Positions 1-8,970 of a stretch of DNA of 64,000 bases are shown here, one piece after another. The stretch spans positions 1,083,642 through 1,147,641 of the forward strand of contig JAFLBX010000002.1 of the NCBI GenBank assembly GCA_017303675.1. Direction: 5' to 3'. The notes below the pieces were generated by a model that searched no databases, was not told the origin of the DNA, and was given only the letters and a program-made list of their open reading frames with translations. Position 1 is the first letter of the stretch. Each line of letters begins with the position of its first letter. The DNA is from Ignavibacteria bacterium. GTDB lineage: Bacteria; Bacteroidota; Ignavibacteria; Tepidaquicellales; OLB5. Position numbers and translations under genes: made by a program.

Positions 1-767
1 AAGATGTAAAAGCATTAGCAGTAGGAACAGCAGGCACAGTACTTTATACCAAAGATTTTGGTGTAACCTGGCAAGCAGGTGTATCCGGAATTACAACTGA
101 CCTTAATGCAGTAACGTTTGCAGGCGGGCAGACAGTATTTGCAGCAGGCAACACAGGTGTGATATTAAAATCAATTGATGGCGGTATGACATGGACAGCT
201 GTAACAACAGGAACAACTCTTAACCTGTTTGATATAAAATACCTGACAGATGAAACCAAACGTGATATTATAGCCACAGGCGAAGACGGAACAATTTTAA
301 TTTCAACAGATCTTGGAGATACATGGACCTCTGTAACATCACCAACAGCAAACGACCTGTTCTCAGTGAACTTCGGCAGCAGCACATTCGGAATTTCTAC
401 CGGGTCAGAAGGAACAGAGATATATACAACAGACGGCGGATTAACGTGGACCAATGGAGTTGAGCTGAATCCCGTAAATACCGGCAAAAAAGAGACCATA
501 AAGCTCAGCCAGAACTACCCTAACCCGTTCAATCCTTCAACAGTAATAAGCTATTCTGTAAACGATAATTCAAACGTAAATATCAAGATATACGATATGA
601 CAGGCAGAGAAGTAAGAACACTTGTAAATTCATTCCATAATGCCGGAACTTATTCTGTGAACTTTAACGCATCAAACCTTTCAAGCGGAATATATTTTTA
701 TGTATTAAGAGTTAACACAGGTGCAAATGAGATCACCAAAACAATGAAGATGATCTTAACAAAATAA
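1..767 (+). CDS. Secreted Ycf48/BNR-like propeller protein, T9SS sorting domain (5' truncated)
   Basis: The reading frame is open from base 3, so the start lies left of the window. What is visible has four blade motifs of the form G-x-(I/V)-L-x-(S/T)-x-D-x-G-x-(T/N)-W, typical of Ycf48/BNR-like beta-propellers, then a linker and a C-terminal NYPNPFNPST module of about 80 residues ending in KMILTK. That module is a type A T9SS sorting signal, so the protein should cross the outer membrane and be surface-attached or released. Its C-terminal third is nearly identical to the next gene, indicating recent tandem duplication. The ligand or partner is unknown; such propellers are usually binding or scaffold modules. 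A good terminator follows. Confidence 0.85.
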   Translation, partial: DVKALAVGTAGTVLYTKDFGVTWQAGVSGITTDLNAVTFAGGQTVFAAGNTGVILKSIDGGMTWTAVTTGTTLNLFDIKYLTDETKRDIIATGEDGTILISTDLGDTWTSVTSPTANDLFSVNFGSSTFGISTGSEGTEIYTTDGGLTWTNGVELNPVNTGKKETIKLSQNYPNPFNPSTVISYSVNDNSNVNIKIYDMTGREVRTLVNSFHNAGTYSVNFNASNLSSGIYFYVLRVNTGANEITKTMKMILTK

Positions 768-785
768 AATAAAATTAAATAACTT

Positions 786-819
786 AAAAATGCCGCTTTT
801 TAACAGCGGCATTTTTTTT
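786..819 (+). terminator. Intrinsic terminator
   Basis: The arms TGCCGC (791-796) and GCGGCA (806-811) pair, extended by A/T pairs on both sides, and eight T follow. It closes the first propeller gene, so the next paralogue is probably transcribed separately. Confidence 0.85.
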
Positions 820-983
820 ATATGATACAATATAGCTGAATCAGCTATTGAGTTTATAATAACTTACAATTATGTTGCATCAGAATGCTGAACACTTACA
901 AATTAAATCATCAATAAAGATATTTAAATATTACAAGGTATTAACCTGTAATTTCAGCAAAATTAAACAACTTTAAACCCTAT

Positions 984-2288
984 ATGAAAGAGAGATCCAA
1001 TATGAGACTCAACAAAACAATCGCAGCTTTATTTATTATGTTATTTATTTTAACCGCTGTCAGGTTATTCTCTCAGACTCCGCTGAACCAGTTCAGCATT
1101 AAGTTTGAAACCTCTGTTGCAGCAACAATGGTGGGCCAGGATGGCCTTGTTATGCGCACTGAAGATGGCGGCTTGAACTGGTCTGTTCTGGATGCTGGTA
1201 TAACAAATGTGCTTTTCAGCAATGAATCATTTGTTTACACTGATCCCACAGGCGGAATTCAAACCGTGCATTTTGCATGCGGAGAGAACGGTGTAATTAT
1301 TAAATCACTAAACAGCGGAGCAAACTGGAGCTTACTGACAACAGGCACAACCGAAAATCTGAATTACATTTATGCACGTAAATCTGATGAGATATATGTT
1401 TGCGGAAACAATGGTACATTATTATTTTCACAGGACCTTGGTGAAACATGGACAAGTATTGAAGTTAATACTGATAAAAACCTGAAAATGATGGCAATGG
1501 CACCGGATGTACCGGAAATAAACAAAAGGATGCCTGTTATTGTTGGAGACAGCGGAACTGTCCTTGTAAACAGTGATCTAGCAGGAAACTGGACCCCGGT
1601 TGTTTGCGGGACAACTACCAACCTGAATGCTGTTGCTTTTGCAGATGAACAGGTTGTAATTGCAGCCGGCAATAACGGTGAAATAATAAAATCCATAGAT
1701 GGCGGTTTAACATGGATAGCTGTAAATTCAGGCACAAATGTTAATATATTTTCTATAAAATATATAAGGAACGAGAATAAACAGGACCTGATCGCATCAG
1801 CAGAGAACGGTATAATGCTTATAAGCAATGATTTAGGTGATAACTGGACCGTTGTTCAAACCCCGACTACAAACGATCTGTATTCAGTAAGCTTTGGCAG
1901 CAGTGATTTTGGTATCACAACCGGTGAAGCCGGAACCGAGCTTTACACTACAGATGGCGGGTTAACATGGTCAGAAAATCCCGCAGGTGACAGATTCAAA
2001 GTTTCTAAAAATGAACAGGCAAAGCTTAATCAAAACTATCCGAACCCGTTCAATCCTTCAACACTTATAAGTTATTCAATTAACGATAATGCCGATGTGA
2101 ATATCAGGATATTCGATATGACAGGAAGAGAAGTAAGCACGCTTGTTAATTCATTCCACAGTGCAGGTACTTATTCAGTAAGCTTTAATGCATCAAACCT
2201 TGCAAGCGGAATATACTTCTATGTTTTAAGAGTGAACACAGGCACAAATGAGATCACCAAAACAATGAAGATGATCTTAACGAAATAA
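984..2288 (+). CDS. Secreted seven-bladed Ycf48/BNR-like propeller protein, T9SS sorting domain
   Basis: 434 residues from ATG 984; the ATG at 1002 (Met7) is an equally good start and leaves a more usual signal peptide (basic N-terminus, hydrophobic stretch to about residue 30, ending near FSQ). Seven motifs of the G-x-(I/L)-x(3)-D-x-G-x-(N/T)-W type run from about residue 55 to 335, consistent with a complete seven-bladed Ycf48-like propeller. A T9SS type A C-terminal domain follows (NQNYPNPFNPST to the end). Predicted to be exported by Sec and then T9SS. Function unknown; Ycf48 itself helps photosystem II assembly, but nothing photosynthetic is present here, so the name only describes the fold. 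It is the middle member of a three-gene tandem family. Confidence 0.88.
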   Translation: MKERSNMRLNKTIAALFIMLFILTAVRLFSQTPLNQFSIKFETSVAATMVGQDGLVMRTEDGGLNWSVLDAGITNVLFSNESFVYTDPTGGIQTVHFACGENGVIIKSLNSGANWSLLTTGTTENLNYIYARKSDEIYVCGNNGTLLFSQDLGETWTSIEVNTDKNLKMMAMAPDVPEINKRMPVIVGDSGTVLVNSDLAGNWTPVVCGTTTNLNAVAFADEQVVIAAGNNGEIIKSIDGGLTWIAVNSGTNVNIFSIKYIRNENKQDLIASAENGIMLISNDLGDNWTVVQTPTTNDLYSVSFGSSDFGITTGEAGTELYTTDGGLTWSENPAGDRFKVSKNEQAKLNQNYPNPFNPSTLISYSINDNADVNIRIFDMTGREVSTLVNSFHSAGTYSVSFNASNLASGIYFYVLRVNTGTNEITKTMKMILTK

Positions 2289-2338
2289 TATTTGAAAAAC
2301 TAAATAATTTTCGCTTCATCATTCTAACCAATCCAGAT

Positions 2339-2366
2339 AATACGCCGGTAATTTTACCGGCGTATT
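2339..2366. terminator. 12-bp perfect hairpin, probable terminator
   Basis: Arms 2339-2350 and 2355-2366 are perfectly complementary around a four-base ATTT loop. The T tract is poor, so termination efficiency is uncertain. It lies between the second and third propeller genes. Confidence 0.6.
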
Positions 2367-2395
2367 ATTGCAATAAAAATAAAACCCTATTGCAC

Positions 2396-3688
2396 ATGAG
2401 CAGCATTAAAAAGAACAAATCATTGGACACATTTATTTACAGAACAGTACTCTTATCTTTAATATTGATACTTTTAGAAATATCAATATCTGCGCAAAAC
2501 CCTGGTAATATTACTGATATAAGCTTCAAAAATGAGCAAACGGTTATGCTTTCAGGGGAAAATGGCCTGTTAATGAGATCAGATAACAGCGGAGTAACCT
2601 GGGCTGATATTTCAGCAAATATTACAAACGTAATTTATACCTGCACATTTGCAGAATACCTTGTAAACCATAACTCCTCTGCCTTAATGCTTGCAGCAGG
2701 TGAAAACGGGATAATTTTAAGATCAAGTGATGCGGGAAGCACATGGAATATTTCAACCGGTTTTACATATAACGATCTTCATGATATACTGATCTATGAT
2801 CAAAATAATTATTATATATGCGGTAGCAGCGGCACAATGCTTCGCTCAACAGATCATGGTGGTACATGGAATGAGGTTTCTTTAAAGACATCTTTGAACT
2901 TAAACAAGATGGTATCATTTCCGCCGGGCTCATCAAGGGTCATAAATATTATTGCAGTTGGCGAAAGCGGTACCTGCCTGGCAACAATAAATAATTCAGA
3001 CTGGTTTACTGTAACAATGCCGGTACAGGAAGATATACTTTCTATAACTTCGAGGGGTAACATTGTTGTTTGCGGGACTGAGAACGGGAAAATTTTACGT
3101 TCAGTTAACAGGGGTGTTACATGGGAGGCAGTATTAACAGGAATTTCAACGGAAATATATTGTCTTGAATTTGCCGGTGAGAATGATTTAACAGGGACAA
3201 CAAGCTCAGGTATAATTTTGCGTTCAACAAACAGCGGTTTAAATTGGGCAATTATTAATTCTCCGTTTTCGCATAGTTTAACCGGATTAGGATTTGGCAG
3301 CAGTACTTACGGAATCGCAGGAGGTTTGACTGATTCATTATTATACACAACAAACGGCGGAATAAACTGGGTTACATTTACACAGCCCTATACATCATTA
3401 AATTCCAAAGAAGATCATAGCGTAAGCCTGAAAAACTATCCTAATCCGTTTAACCCTGTTACAATGATAAATTATTCTTTAAAAAGCAGCGGGAACGTAA
3501 TTTTAACAGTTTATGATATGGCAGGCAAACAAATAGATTGTCTGGTAAATAAGCTACAAGTTAAAGGAGAACATTCCGTAAAATTTGATGCAAATAATCT
3601 CGCAAGCGGAATTTATTTTTATACTTTAAGATTTAATGACGGAATTAATAGTTATACCGAAACTAAGAAAATGATCCTAGCAAAATAA
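2396..3688 (+). CDS. Secreted seven-bladed Ycf48/BNR-like propeller protein, T9SS sorting domain
   Basis: 430 residues from ATG 2396; a TTG two codons upstream would give the same frame but ATG is preferred. The N-terminus has a basic patch and a hydrophobic signal segment ending near ISAQ (about residue 33). Seven blade motifs G-x-(I/L)-L-R-S-x-x-x-G-x-(T/N)-W follow, the fourth lacking its usual D-x-G, then a T9SS type A domain beginning KNYPNPFNPVT. It is a more diverged paralogue than the two before it (for example KQIDCLVNKLQVKGEHSV in the sorting domain), so the cluster has one old and one recent duplication. Role unknown; predicted surface or extracellular binding protein. Confidence 0.87.
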   Translation: MSSIKKNKSLDTFIYRTVLLSLILILLEISISAQNPGNITDISFKNEQTVMLSGENGLLMRSDNSGVTWADISANITNVIYTCTFAEYLVNHNSSALMLAAGENGIILRSSDAGSTWNISTGFTYNDLHDILIYDQNNYYICGSSGTMLRSTDHGGTWNEVSLKTSLNLNKMVSFPPGSSRVINIIAVGESGTCLATINNSDWFTVTMPVQEDILSITSRGNIVVCGTENGKILRSVNRGVTWEAVLTGISTEIYCLEFAGENDLTGTTSSGIILRSTNSGLNWAIINSPFSHSLTGLGFGSSTYGIAGGLTDSLLYTTNGGINWVTFTQPYTSLNSKEDHSVSLKNYPNPFNPVTMINYSLKSSGNVILTVYDMAGKQIDCLVNKLQVKGEHSVKFDANNLASGIYFYTLRFNDGINSYTETKKMILAK

Positions 3689-3737
3689 ACCTGTTTAGAT
3701 AAAATAAATATCGTTAAAGATCTAATTATTCTTGTAG

Positions 3738-3765
3738 AAAAAGCCGAGTCGATCGGCTTTTTTTT
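3738..3765 (+). terminator. Intrinsic terminator
   Basis: Arms AAAAAGCCGA (3738-3747) and TCGGCTTTTT (3753-3762) enclose a five-base loop and run into a T tract. It ends the propeller cluster. Confidence 0.85.
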
Positions 3766-3870
3766 AACTCGATACCGTGTAGACGGTATGCGCAGTTTAC
3801 AATTATACGCATTTTTTCATTACTATTCACATATTTAGCTGTTATAAATTTAATATCCCTAATATATGGT

Positions 3871-3902
3871 ATTGAGATAACTAGCTGAAACCCTTAATTT
3901 TG
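3871..3902 (+). promoter_or_regulatory. Bacteroidetes-type promoter candidate for microprotein A
   Basis: TAATTTTG at 3895-3902 matches the -7 consensus TAnnTTTG; a TTG at 3872-3874 sits 20 bases upstream as a -33 candidate. It would start transcription about 30 bases before the ATG at 3940. Confidence 0.45.
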
Positions 3903-3939
3903 ACTAGTATAAAACAGTAGTACTTTAAGGGAAAGAATA

Positions 3940-4074
3940 ATGAAAGCAGTAAATTTTGTAATTTCGATGTTCCAGGTAACAATAGTAGTATTATACATTT
4001 TATTTTATAATGTACAATATTTCTGGTCACTATACGGAACAGTTCAGAACCTTCTGAACGTAGTAGCAAAGTAA
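3940..4074 (+). CDS. 44-aa single-pass membrane microprotein A
   Basis: ATG 3940 to TAA 4072, 44 residues. A purine-rich ribosome site (AAGGGAAAG, 3928-3936) sits at good spacing. The protein is a short N-terminus, a hydrophobic helix of about 18-20 residues (from V7 to F22) and a short polar tail ending VVAK; no signal peptidase site or cysteine is visible. A second microprotein at 22378-22533 has the same size and shape and shares T14-I15 and Q26-Y27-F28 at identical positions, which suggests a real small family. The gene has its own promoter candidate and is followed by a hairpin. It resembles no family I recognise. Possible roles are a membrane regulator, a toxin of a type I system or a subunit of a larger complex; none is demonstrated. 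Confidence 0.6.
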   Translation: MKAVNFVISMFQVTIVVLYILFYNVQYFWSLYGTVQNLLNVVAK

Positions 4075-4112
4075 AACGGAGAATCTTTTAATCATAAAGA
4101 CCCTCCGTTTTA
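4072..4112. terminator. Hairpin after microprotein A
   Basis: TAAAACGGAG (4072-4081, including the stop codon) pairs perfectly with CTCCGTTTTA (4103-4112) over a 21-base loop. The T run is short. It may terminate both microprotein A and the converging DUF5916 gene. Confidence 0.55.
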
Positions 4113-4150
4113 CCACGAAAAAACTCTTATACCAATATTAATTAAAATTA

Positions 4151-6421
4151 TTACAGCTTTATCAGATATTGAAACTTGGCAAAGAACTGCCTTCTTGTTT
4201 CCAGGAATCTGCTGTGATTTGGCGAAGGACCTATATCAGCAAGATTATGTGTTGAGCCGATATAAAATATAGTGAATGGATTCCATTTGTAGCTTAAAAG
4301 CGGGTCTATATCGAAGCTTTTGGAAAATGAATCATACTGTACAACAAGTCTCAGGAAGAATTTTCTTGTAAACTGGAATGAAGTTTTATTTCTGAAGATA
4401 TAACCGGTATAAAGCTTTTCACCGCCTTTTTCTTTTGCCAGCTCAAAGTAACTGTAGTTATTTTCCATTACCAAATTATTAAGCGGTTTAATAGTAAGCC
4501 ATGCCTCGGCATTCCAACCCCAGCCTACATATGAAGGCTCTTCGAACCTGACAATATATTTACCAAGCTCAAAAAAAGCGCCTCCTGTTGCCTTGCTGTA
4601 AGTATTGATGTTAATGTTCAGCCAGCCCCTGTTTACATTTTTATGATATACATCGTAATAATTTTCATTATTAACAGCCAGGAATCCGCCGCTTAAGTTT
4701 ATTTGATGCTTAAACTGAATATAAAATTGAGGAATGAACCATTGTTCTTTTATTCTTCCGTCATAATCATACTGCACTCCCCCGTTAAAATTCGGTTCAA
4801 TTCTGAGGAAGACTGAATTTTTAGGATAAATGGTAAATCCCTGCCATATGCCAAGCTCCCTGAAATCATTTTTGCTCATGTAGCCCAGCTCCCGCCTTGC
4901 TTCAGGCGGTGCTATGTTAAGAAAGATCTCCCCGTTCCAGTGGCGTGAACTACGCACAAGCGAAAAAGTACCCCCAAACCCGCTTAATTTTTCACCGTTA
5001 AACCCGGCATCATTACCATTGTTATTTATACTGGTGGAATTGGAATATAATCCTGTATCATTGAGCTCTTTAGTAAAATAGCCAAGCGCTTCCCAATTGA
5101 AGTAATACTTATCAGCAAAATTAAATGAACCGTCAAAACCCGCTACCCTGTTATAGCTATCCCCTGTTTCATGGTCTGTTCCTATAAAACCTATAAATGA
5201 AGATCCGCTAAGGCTCTTTTTTAATCTGAGTGCGTTCCCGAAAGATTTAAGATCCGTTAAAATAAAATCACTGCCATATTTTGTAGGTATTATAAAAGGT
5301 GTATTCTGGTCATACCCCATCAAATAGCCAACATCAATATCATCTATCTTTCCAATAAGCTTGGCAGTATATAAAGGGTTATTTAACATTCTTGTATAAA
5401 CTACATTAATATAAGAATTAAATATATTTGCTCCATCAAGAAAGAACGGCCGTTTTTCAGGGTAAAAAACGGCAGATGAGGAATTAACATTTATCTGTGC
5501 TGCATCACTTTCAACCTGTGAAAAATCAGGATTAAATGAAAGCTCTCCGGTAAGGTTGGATGAAAAACCGTATTTAATTCCGATCCCAAGATCACCTCTG
5601 AATTTTTCATTTACAAAAGGTGACTCCGGGTTATATGTATCTTCTCTTTGACCGGACTGCGAGCCTATCACATACGGCAGCAGCTCCAGCTGTTTACCTT
5701 TTTTTAGTTTTTTAAAACCTTTAAGTATTCCCGCCTGGCTCAAAAATTCGGAATTATCCCTTGATACTTTAGCCCAGGAAAACTGTGTGCGGCTTTCACG
5801 CGGACGCGTACGGATTATATGCACACCCCACTGCTGGTCATCTTTATCGGGAAACCTAAGGCTTTTAAAGGGTATTGCCAGCTCAACTATCCATTTATCT
5901 TTATAAATTTTTGCTTCCGCATCATAGAGCATATCGAAATTCATTTCTTCGCCCTGTTTCGTCCAAATTCCATCACCCTGAATTCCAAAAGGATTCAGGA
6001 ATATTTCATACGCCTGCTTATGATCATTATATGTATCCAGTAAAATGCCGATATAATCATCCTGGTACATTTTATCCCTGTCAGATAAATTTGCACGCAG
6101 CTTTGATATTCTGTCATCATAACATGTAAATGCAACATACAGGTGATCATCATCGTAAGTCATTTTTACTTCTGTATTCACTGATGCCTGCAGATTATCA
6201 CCGGGTTGAATTTCCACAAAGCCATCCGCAGTCTGGCAGGTCTCCCAAACAATTTCATTCAATACGCCGTCAATTTTAACTGATGAATTTTCACACTTTG
6301 AAATTGTTATTTCAGGCCTGGTGTTAGTATTTACAGTATCACCGGATAAGGATTCCTGAGAGTACAAATCAACTCTAAATAAGCACAAAATGGCCAATAC
6401 GATTAAACTTTTCGTTTTCAT
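4151..6421 (-). CDS. DUF5916 family outer-membrane protein with CBM9-like N-terminal domain
   Basis: 756 residues with a signal peptide (about 1-22, ending LYSQ). Residues about 36-235 look like the family 9 carbohydrate-binding-like fold: IDGVLNEIVW near the start, YDDDHLYVAF in the middle, then AYEIFLNPFG. The rest is the DUF5916 region, rich in alternating hydrophobic beta strands and aromatic residues and containing PFFLDGANIF, consistent with an outer-membrane beta-barrel. Members are common in Bacteroidota and relatives; their substrates are not established, but the CBM9-like part suggests glycan contact. It is divergent from the Omp85 gene at 6551. No partner susC/susD or glycosidase gene is adjacent. 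Confidence 0.88.
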   Translation of the reverse strand: MKTKSLIVLAILCLFRVDLYSQESLSGDTVNTNTRPEITISKCENSSVKIDGVLNEIVWETCQTADGFVEIQPGDNLQASVNTEVKMTYDDDHLYVAFTCYDDRISKLRANLSDRDKMYQDDYIGILLDTYNDHKQAYEIFLNPFGIQGDGIWTKQGEEMNFDMLYDAEAKIYKDKWIVELAIPFKSLRFPDKDDQQWGVHIIRTRPRESRTQFSWAKVSRDNSEFLSQAGILKGFKKLKKGKQLELLPYVIGSQSGQREDTYNPESPFVNEKFRGDLGIGIKYGFSSNLTGELSFNPDFSQVESDAAQINVNSSSAVFYPEKRPFFLDGANIFNSYINVVYTRMLNNPLYTAKLIGKIDDIDVGYLMGYDQNTPFIIPTKYGSDFILTDLKSFGNALRLKKSLSGSSFIGFIGTDHETGDSYNRVAGFDGSFNFADKYYFNWEALGYFTKELNDTGLYSNSTSINNNGNDAGFNGEKLSGFGGTFSLVRSSRHWNGEIFLNIAPPEARRELGYMSKNDFRELGIWQGFTIYPKNSVFLRIEPNFNGGVQYDYDGRIKEQWFIPQFYIQFKHQINLSGGFLAVNNENYYDVYHKNVNRGWLNININTYSKATGGAFFELGKYIVRFEEPSYVGWGWNAEAWLTIKPLNNLVMENNYSYFELAKEKGGEKLYTGYIFRNKTSFQFTRKFFLRLVVQYDSFSKSFDIDPLLSYKWNPFTIFYIGSTHNLADIGPSPNHSRFLETRRQFFAKFQYLIKL

Positions 6422-6550
6422 ACTTTGATCACAATATTAATTTTGACGGTAATTCAATGTTTTTGGATTCAGGAATATGATGCCTCACATAAACAAATGG
6501 TTTATTAATGACTTGAATATTCAATACATCAGGCAAATATTAGCTGAATA

Positions 6551-8326
6551 ATGTTACAAATTTACAGAAATATTACGATAATTATCGGATTTTTAATTTT
6601 ATTTTTATCCGATCCGGTTTTAAGCCAGCCACAGGCAAAGATAAATTTTTTAGAAATTACCGGGAATGATTTTTTTTCCGATAAAGAGCTTCAGAATTTT
6701 ATTGCATCCAAACCAGGCGCTTTTTTTTCACCTGCTCAATTTGAGCTTGACCAGAGATATATAATTAAAGTTTACCAGGATAACGGCTTCACAGATTGTA
6801 AGATCACATCTTCAGGGTATAAATACAACTTCGATTCAACCGGGGTAGCGCTGGATATTTCAGTTGATGAAGGAGCAAGAATATTTATTGGAGATATTGT
6901 AATAGAAGGCAGCAGGATTTTTACGACTAACTTCCTTAAAGATAATATGGATACAAAAACAGGTGAAGTATTGAATGCTGTTACTTTGAATAAAGATATG
7001 AGCGACCTGTTAAATCTTTACGAGAACAAAGGGTTCACTTTTGCTTCAATAGAAGTTGCAGAAATTTCAGAATATAATGATGGCTCCGGGAAAAAACTGA
7101 GGATAAAAATAATAATTAATGAAAATGAAAAAATAAAAATTGATAATATAACTGTTGAAGGAAATACAAATACACGCAAAGAAGTAATTACACGTGAAAT
7201 TACCCTGGGAGAAGGGAGCACTGTTTCAAGGGAAAATCTGATCGAAATAAGACGCAGACTTGAAAACCTGGGTTACTTTGAAAGTGTTGAACAACCAAAG
7301 ATACTGAAATATAAGAATTCCACTGTACTTTTAATTAAAGTAAAGGAAGGTAATACCAATACATTTGACGGGATCTTAGGCTATGTTCCTCCTTCGCAGA
7401 CTGAAGATAAGGGATATTTTACAGGACTTGTGAATTTATCGATAAGAAACTTATTTGGTACCGGAAGAAAAGTTGAAGCAAGATTTAAAAAAGAGATAAA
7501 AACCACACAGGAGCTTGAACTGAACTATCTTGAGCCATGGGTTTTAGGCTACCCGGTAAATATGAATTTTGCATTTCTTCAGAGGATCGAGGATTCATCT
7601 TATATTAAACGAGATCTTAGCTTTAAAACTGACGCTATGATCACTAAAAAGATAACTGTTTCGGCAATCTTTGATTATGAACGGGTAATACCGACATCAC
7701 AAAGTAATTTTTTCACTATTTTTGACAGCCGCGTTTTAGGCGCAGGAATTGAAATAAAATATGACAGCAGGGATTATGTTTACAATCCGCTTTCAGGAAT
7801 TTTATACCGTACGAGTTATTCAGTTGGTCAGAAAAAAATTTACAATTCATCCTCATTCCCTTTGCTGGATATACCCGGAGATTTTACAGTGCAGAACGGT
7901 GCAATGCACCTTGATTTTTACTACAGCTTCTTCAAACGCCAAAGCTCACTGCTTGGGCTTCACGGCGTTGAAATACGCTCACCCCGTTTTGAAGCTGCTG
8001 ACCTTTTCAGGCTGGGTGGAAACAGTACAGTAAGAGGTTACCGTGAAGGGCAATTTTTAGCTTCACGGGCGGCATGGGGAAATTTTGAGCTGCGTTATTC
8101 ACTCACCCGCCGCAGCTTTGCTGCAATATTTTATGATGCAGGCTATTACCTGAAGCCTGAAGATGATATCTATAATATTCCCTCGCAGGAAGGATTCATT
8201 TTTGGTTACGGTCTTGGAGTTAGGATTGAGACTTCCCTGGGAATGTTCGGTGTAAGCTACGCCCTTGGCAGGGGTGATTCTATTTTAGAGGGTAAGATAC
8301 ACTTCGGGCTGGTTAATGATTTTTGA
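6551..8326 (+). CDS. Omp85/BamA-family outer-membrane protein with three POTRA domains
   Basis: 591 residues. A signal peptide (1-25, ending LSQ) is followed by three POTRA-like domains (about 28-104, 105-188 and 190-262) and a C-terminal 16-stranded surface-antigen barrel. The L6-loop signature V494-R-G-Y497 is present, and the chain ends in the aromatic F typical of outer-membrane proteins. BamA proper usually has five POTRAs and about 800 residues, so this is shorter and closer in layout to TamA-like members. Probable role: insertion or translocation of outer-membrane proteins. It is one of three proteins in the window with this kind of barrel (see 32515 and 42238). The repeat array starts directly downstream. 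Confidence 0.88.
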   Translation: MLQIYRNITIIIGFLILFLSDPVLSQPQAKINFLEITGNDFFSDKELQNFIASKPGAFFSPAQFELDQRYIIKVYQDNGFTDCKITSSGYKYNFDSTGVALDISVDEGARIFIGDIVIEGSRIFTTNFLKDNMDTKTGEVLNAVTLNKDMSDLLNLYENKGFTFASIEVAEISEYNDGSGKKLRIKIIINENEKIKIDNITVEGNTNTRKEVITREITLGEGSTVSRENLIEIRRRLENLGYFESVEQPKILKYKNSTVLLIKVKEGNTNTFDGILGYVPPSQTEDKGYFTGLVNLSIRNLFGTGRKVEARFKKEIKTTQELELNYLEPWVLGYPVNMNFAFLQRIEDSSYIKRDLSFKTDAMITKKITVSAIFDYERVIPTSQSNFFTIFDSRVLGAGIEIKYDSRDYVYNPLSGILYRTSYSVGQKKIYNSSSFPLLDIPGDFTVQNGAMHLDFYYSFFKRQSSLLGLHGVEIRSPRFEAADLFRLGGNSTVRGYREGQFLASRAAWGNFELRYSLTRRSFAAIFYDAGYYLKPEDDIYNIPSQEGFIFGYGLGVRIETSLGMFGVSYALGRGDSILEGKIHFGLVNDF

Positions 8327-8540
8327 TGTTGTCATTCTGAGGAAGTGCGAGTGCAGGTAAACATCCAATACGTTAATATTTGTCATTCTGAGTGAGCGAA
8401 GCAAACGAAGTATCCAGACGATAGAATATAAGTTTTCAGAAATTTTGGAAGGTCATAGAATATAAAAAGCTTAAAATTAAACGCGCTCATCCCCTGGATC
8501 CTTCGCTGCGCTCAGGATGACAATACTTATCGTTAAACTC

Positions 8541-8970
8541 TGTCATTTTGAGTGAGCGAAGCGAACGAAGAATCTAGACGAATATTTTTATAGTAGTGTA
8601 AAATTTAACATTCCAGTTAACTTTAATATACAGTATCAAATGTCCAACTCATACTATGTTTACATCTTATCCAGCAGAAGAAATGGTACGATATACACTG
8701 GTGTAACCAACAACCTACTACAAAGGATGTATTCACATAAGAATAATTTATTGAAAGGGTTTACGTCAAGATATGGAGTAAACAGGTTGGTCTATTATGA
8801 AGAAACCGGTGATATTTATGCAGCAATTGAGAGAGAAAAAGAAATTAAAGGCTGGACTAGAATTAAAAAGATGAAGTTGATCGAATCAGTTAATCCCAAC
8901 TGGAAAGATTTAAGCCAAGATTGGTTTAAATGAAATACTCTCCTGGATCCTTCGCTGCGCTCAGGATGAC
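8541..8970 (+). mobile_element. Candidate GIY-YIG-carrying repeat unit
   Basis: This unit has a direct terminal arm (8541-8580), the GIY-YIG gene and an inverse terminal arm (8940-8970). The same arms bound about 70-base non-coding spacers elsewhere in the array, so this looks like the coding version of an otherwise non-coding MITE-like unit. Mobility is inferred from structure only; no target-site duplication could be assigned. Confidence 0.45.
8640..8933 (+). CDS. GIY-YIG nuclease domain protein (YhbQ/UvrC-N-like), embedded in repeat array
   Basis: 97 residues, essentially one GIY-YIG domain. The GIY equivalent is Y6-V-Y8 and the YIG equivalent Y19-T-G21, followed by the conserved R29 and a helix with E66 in REKEIKGW, the usual metal-binding glutamate. 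Stand-alone proteins of this size are frequent in Bacteroidota and are annotated as endonucleases or excinuclease-like, but few have a known role. The gene sits inside a hairpin array, with a direct arm 59 bases upstream and an inverse arm 6 bases downstream. A role in cutting or spreading the hairpins, by analogy with RAYT/REP systems, is inference. No strong ribosome site is visible before the ATG. Confidence 0.88.
   Translation: MSNSYYVYILSSRRNGTIYTGVTNNLLQRMYSHKNNLLKGFTSRYGVNRLVYYEETGDIYAAIEREKEIKGWTRIKKMKLIESVNPNWKDLSQDWFK

Noticed and set aside
44-499. Minus-strand frame opposite the first propeller gene
   Set aside because: It mirrors the propeller repeats of the sense gene, as do similar antisense frames at 1370-1828; no independent motif.
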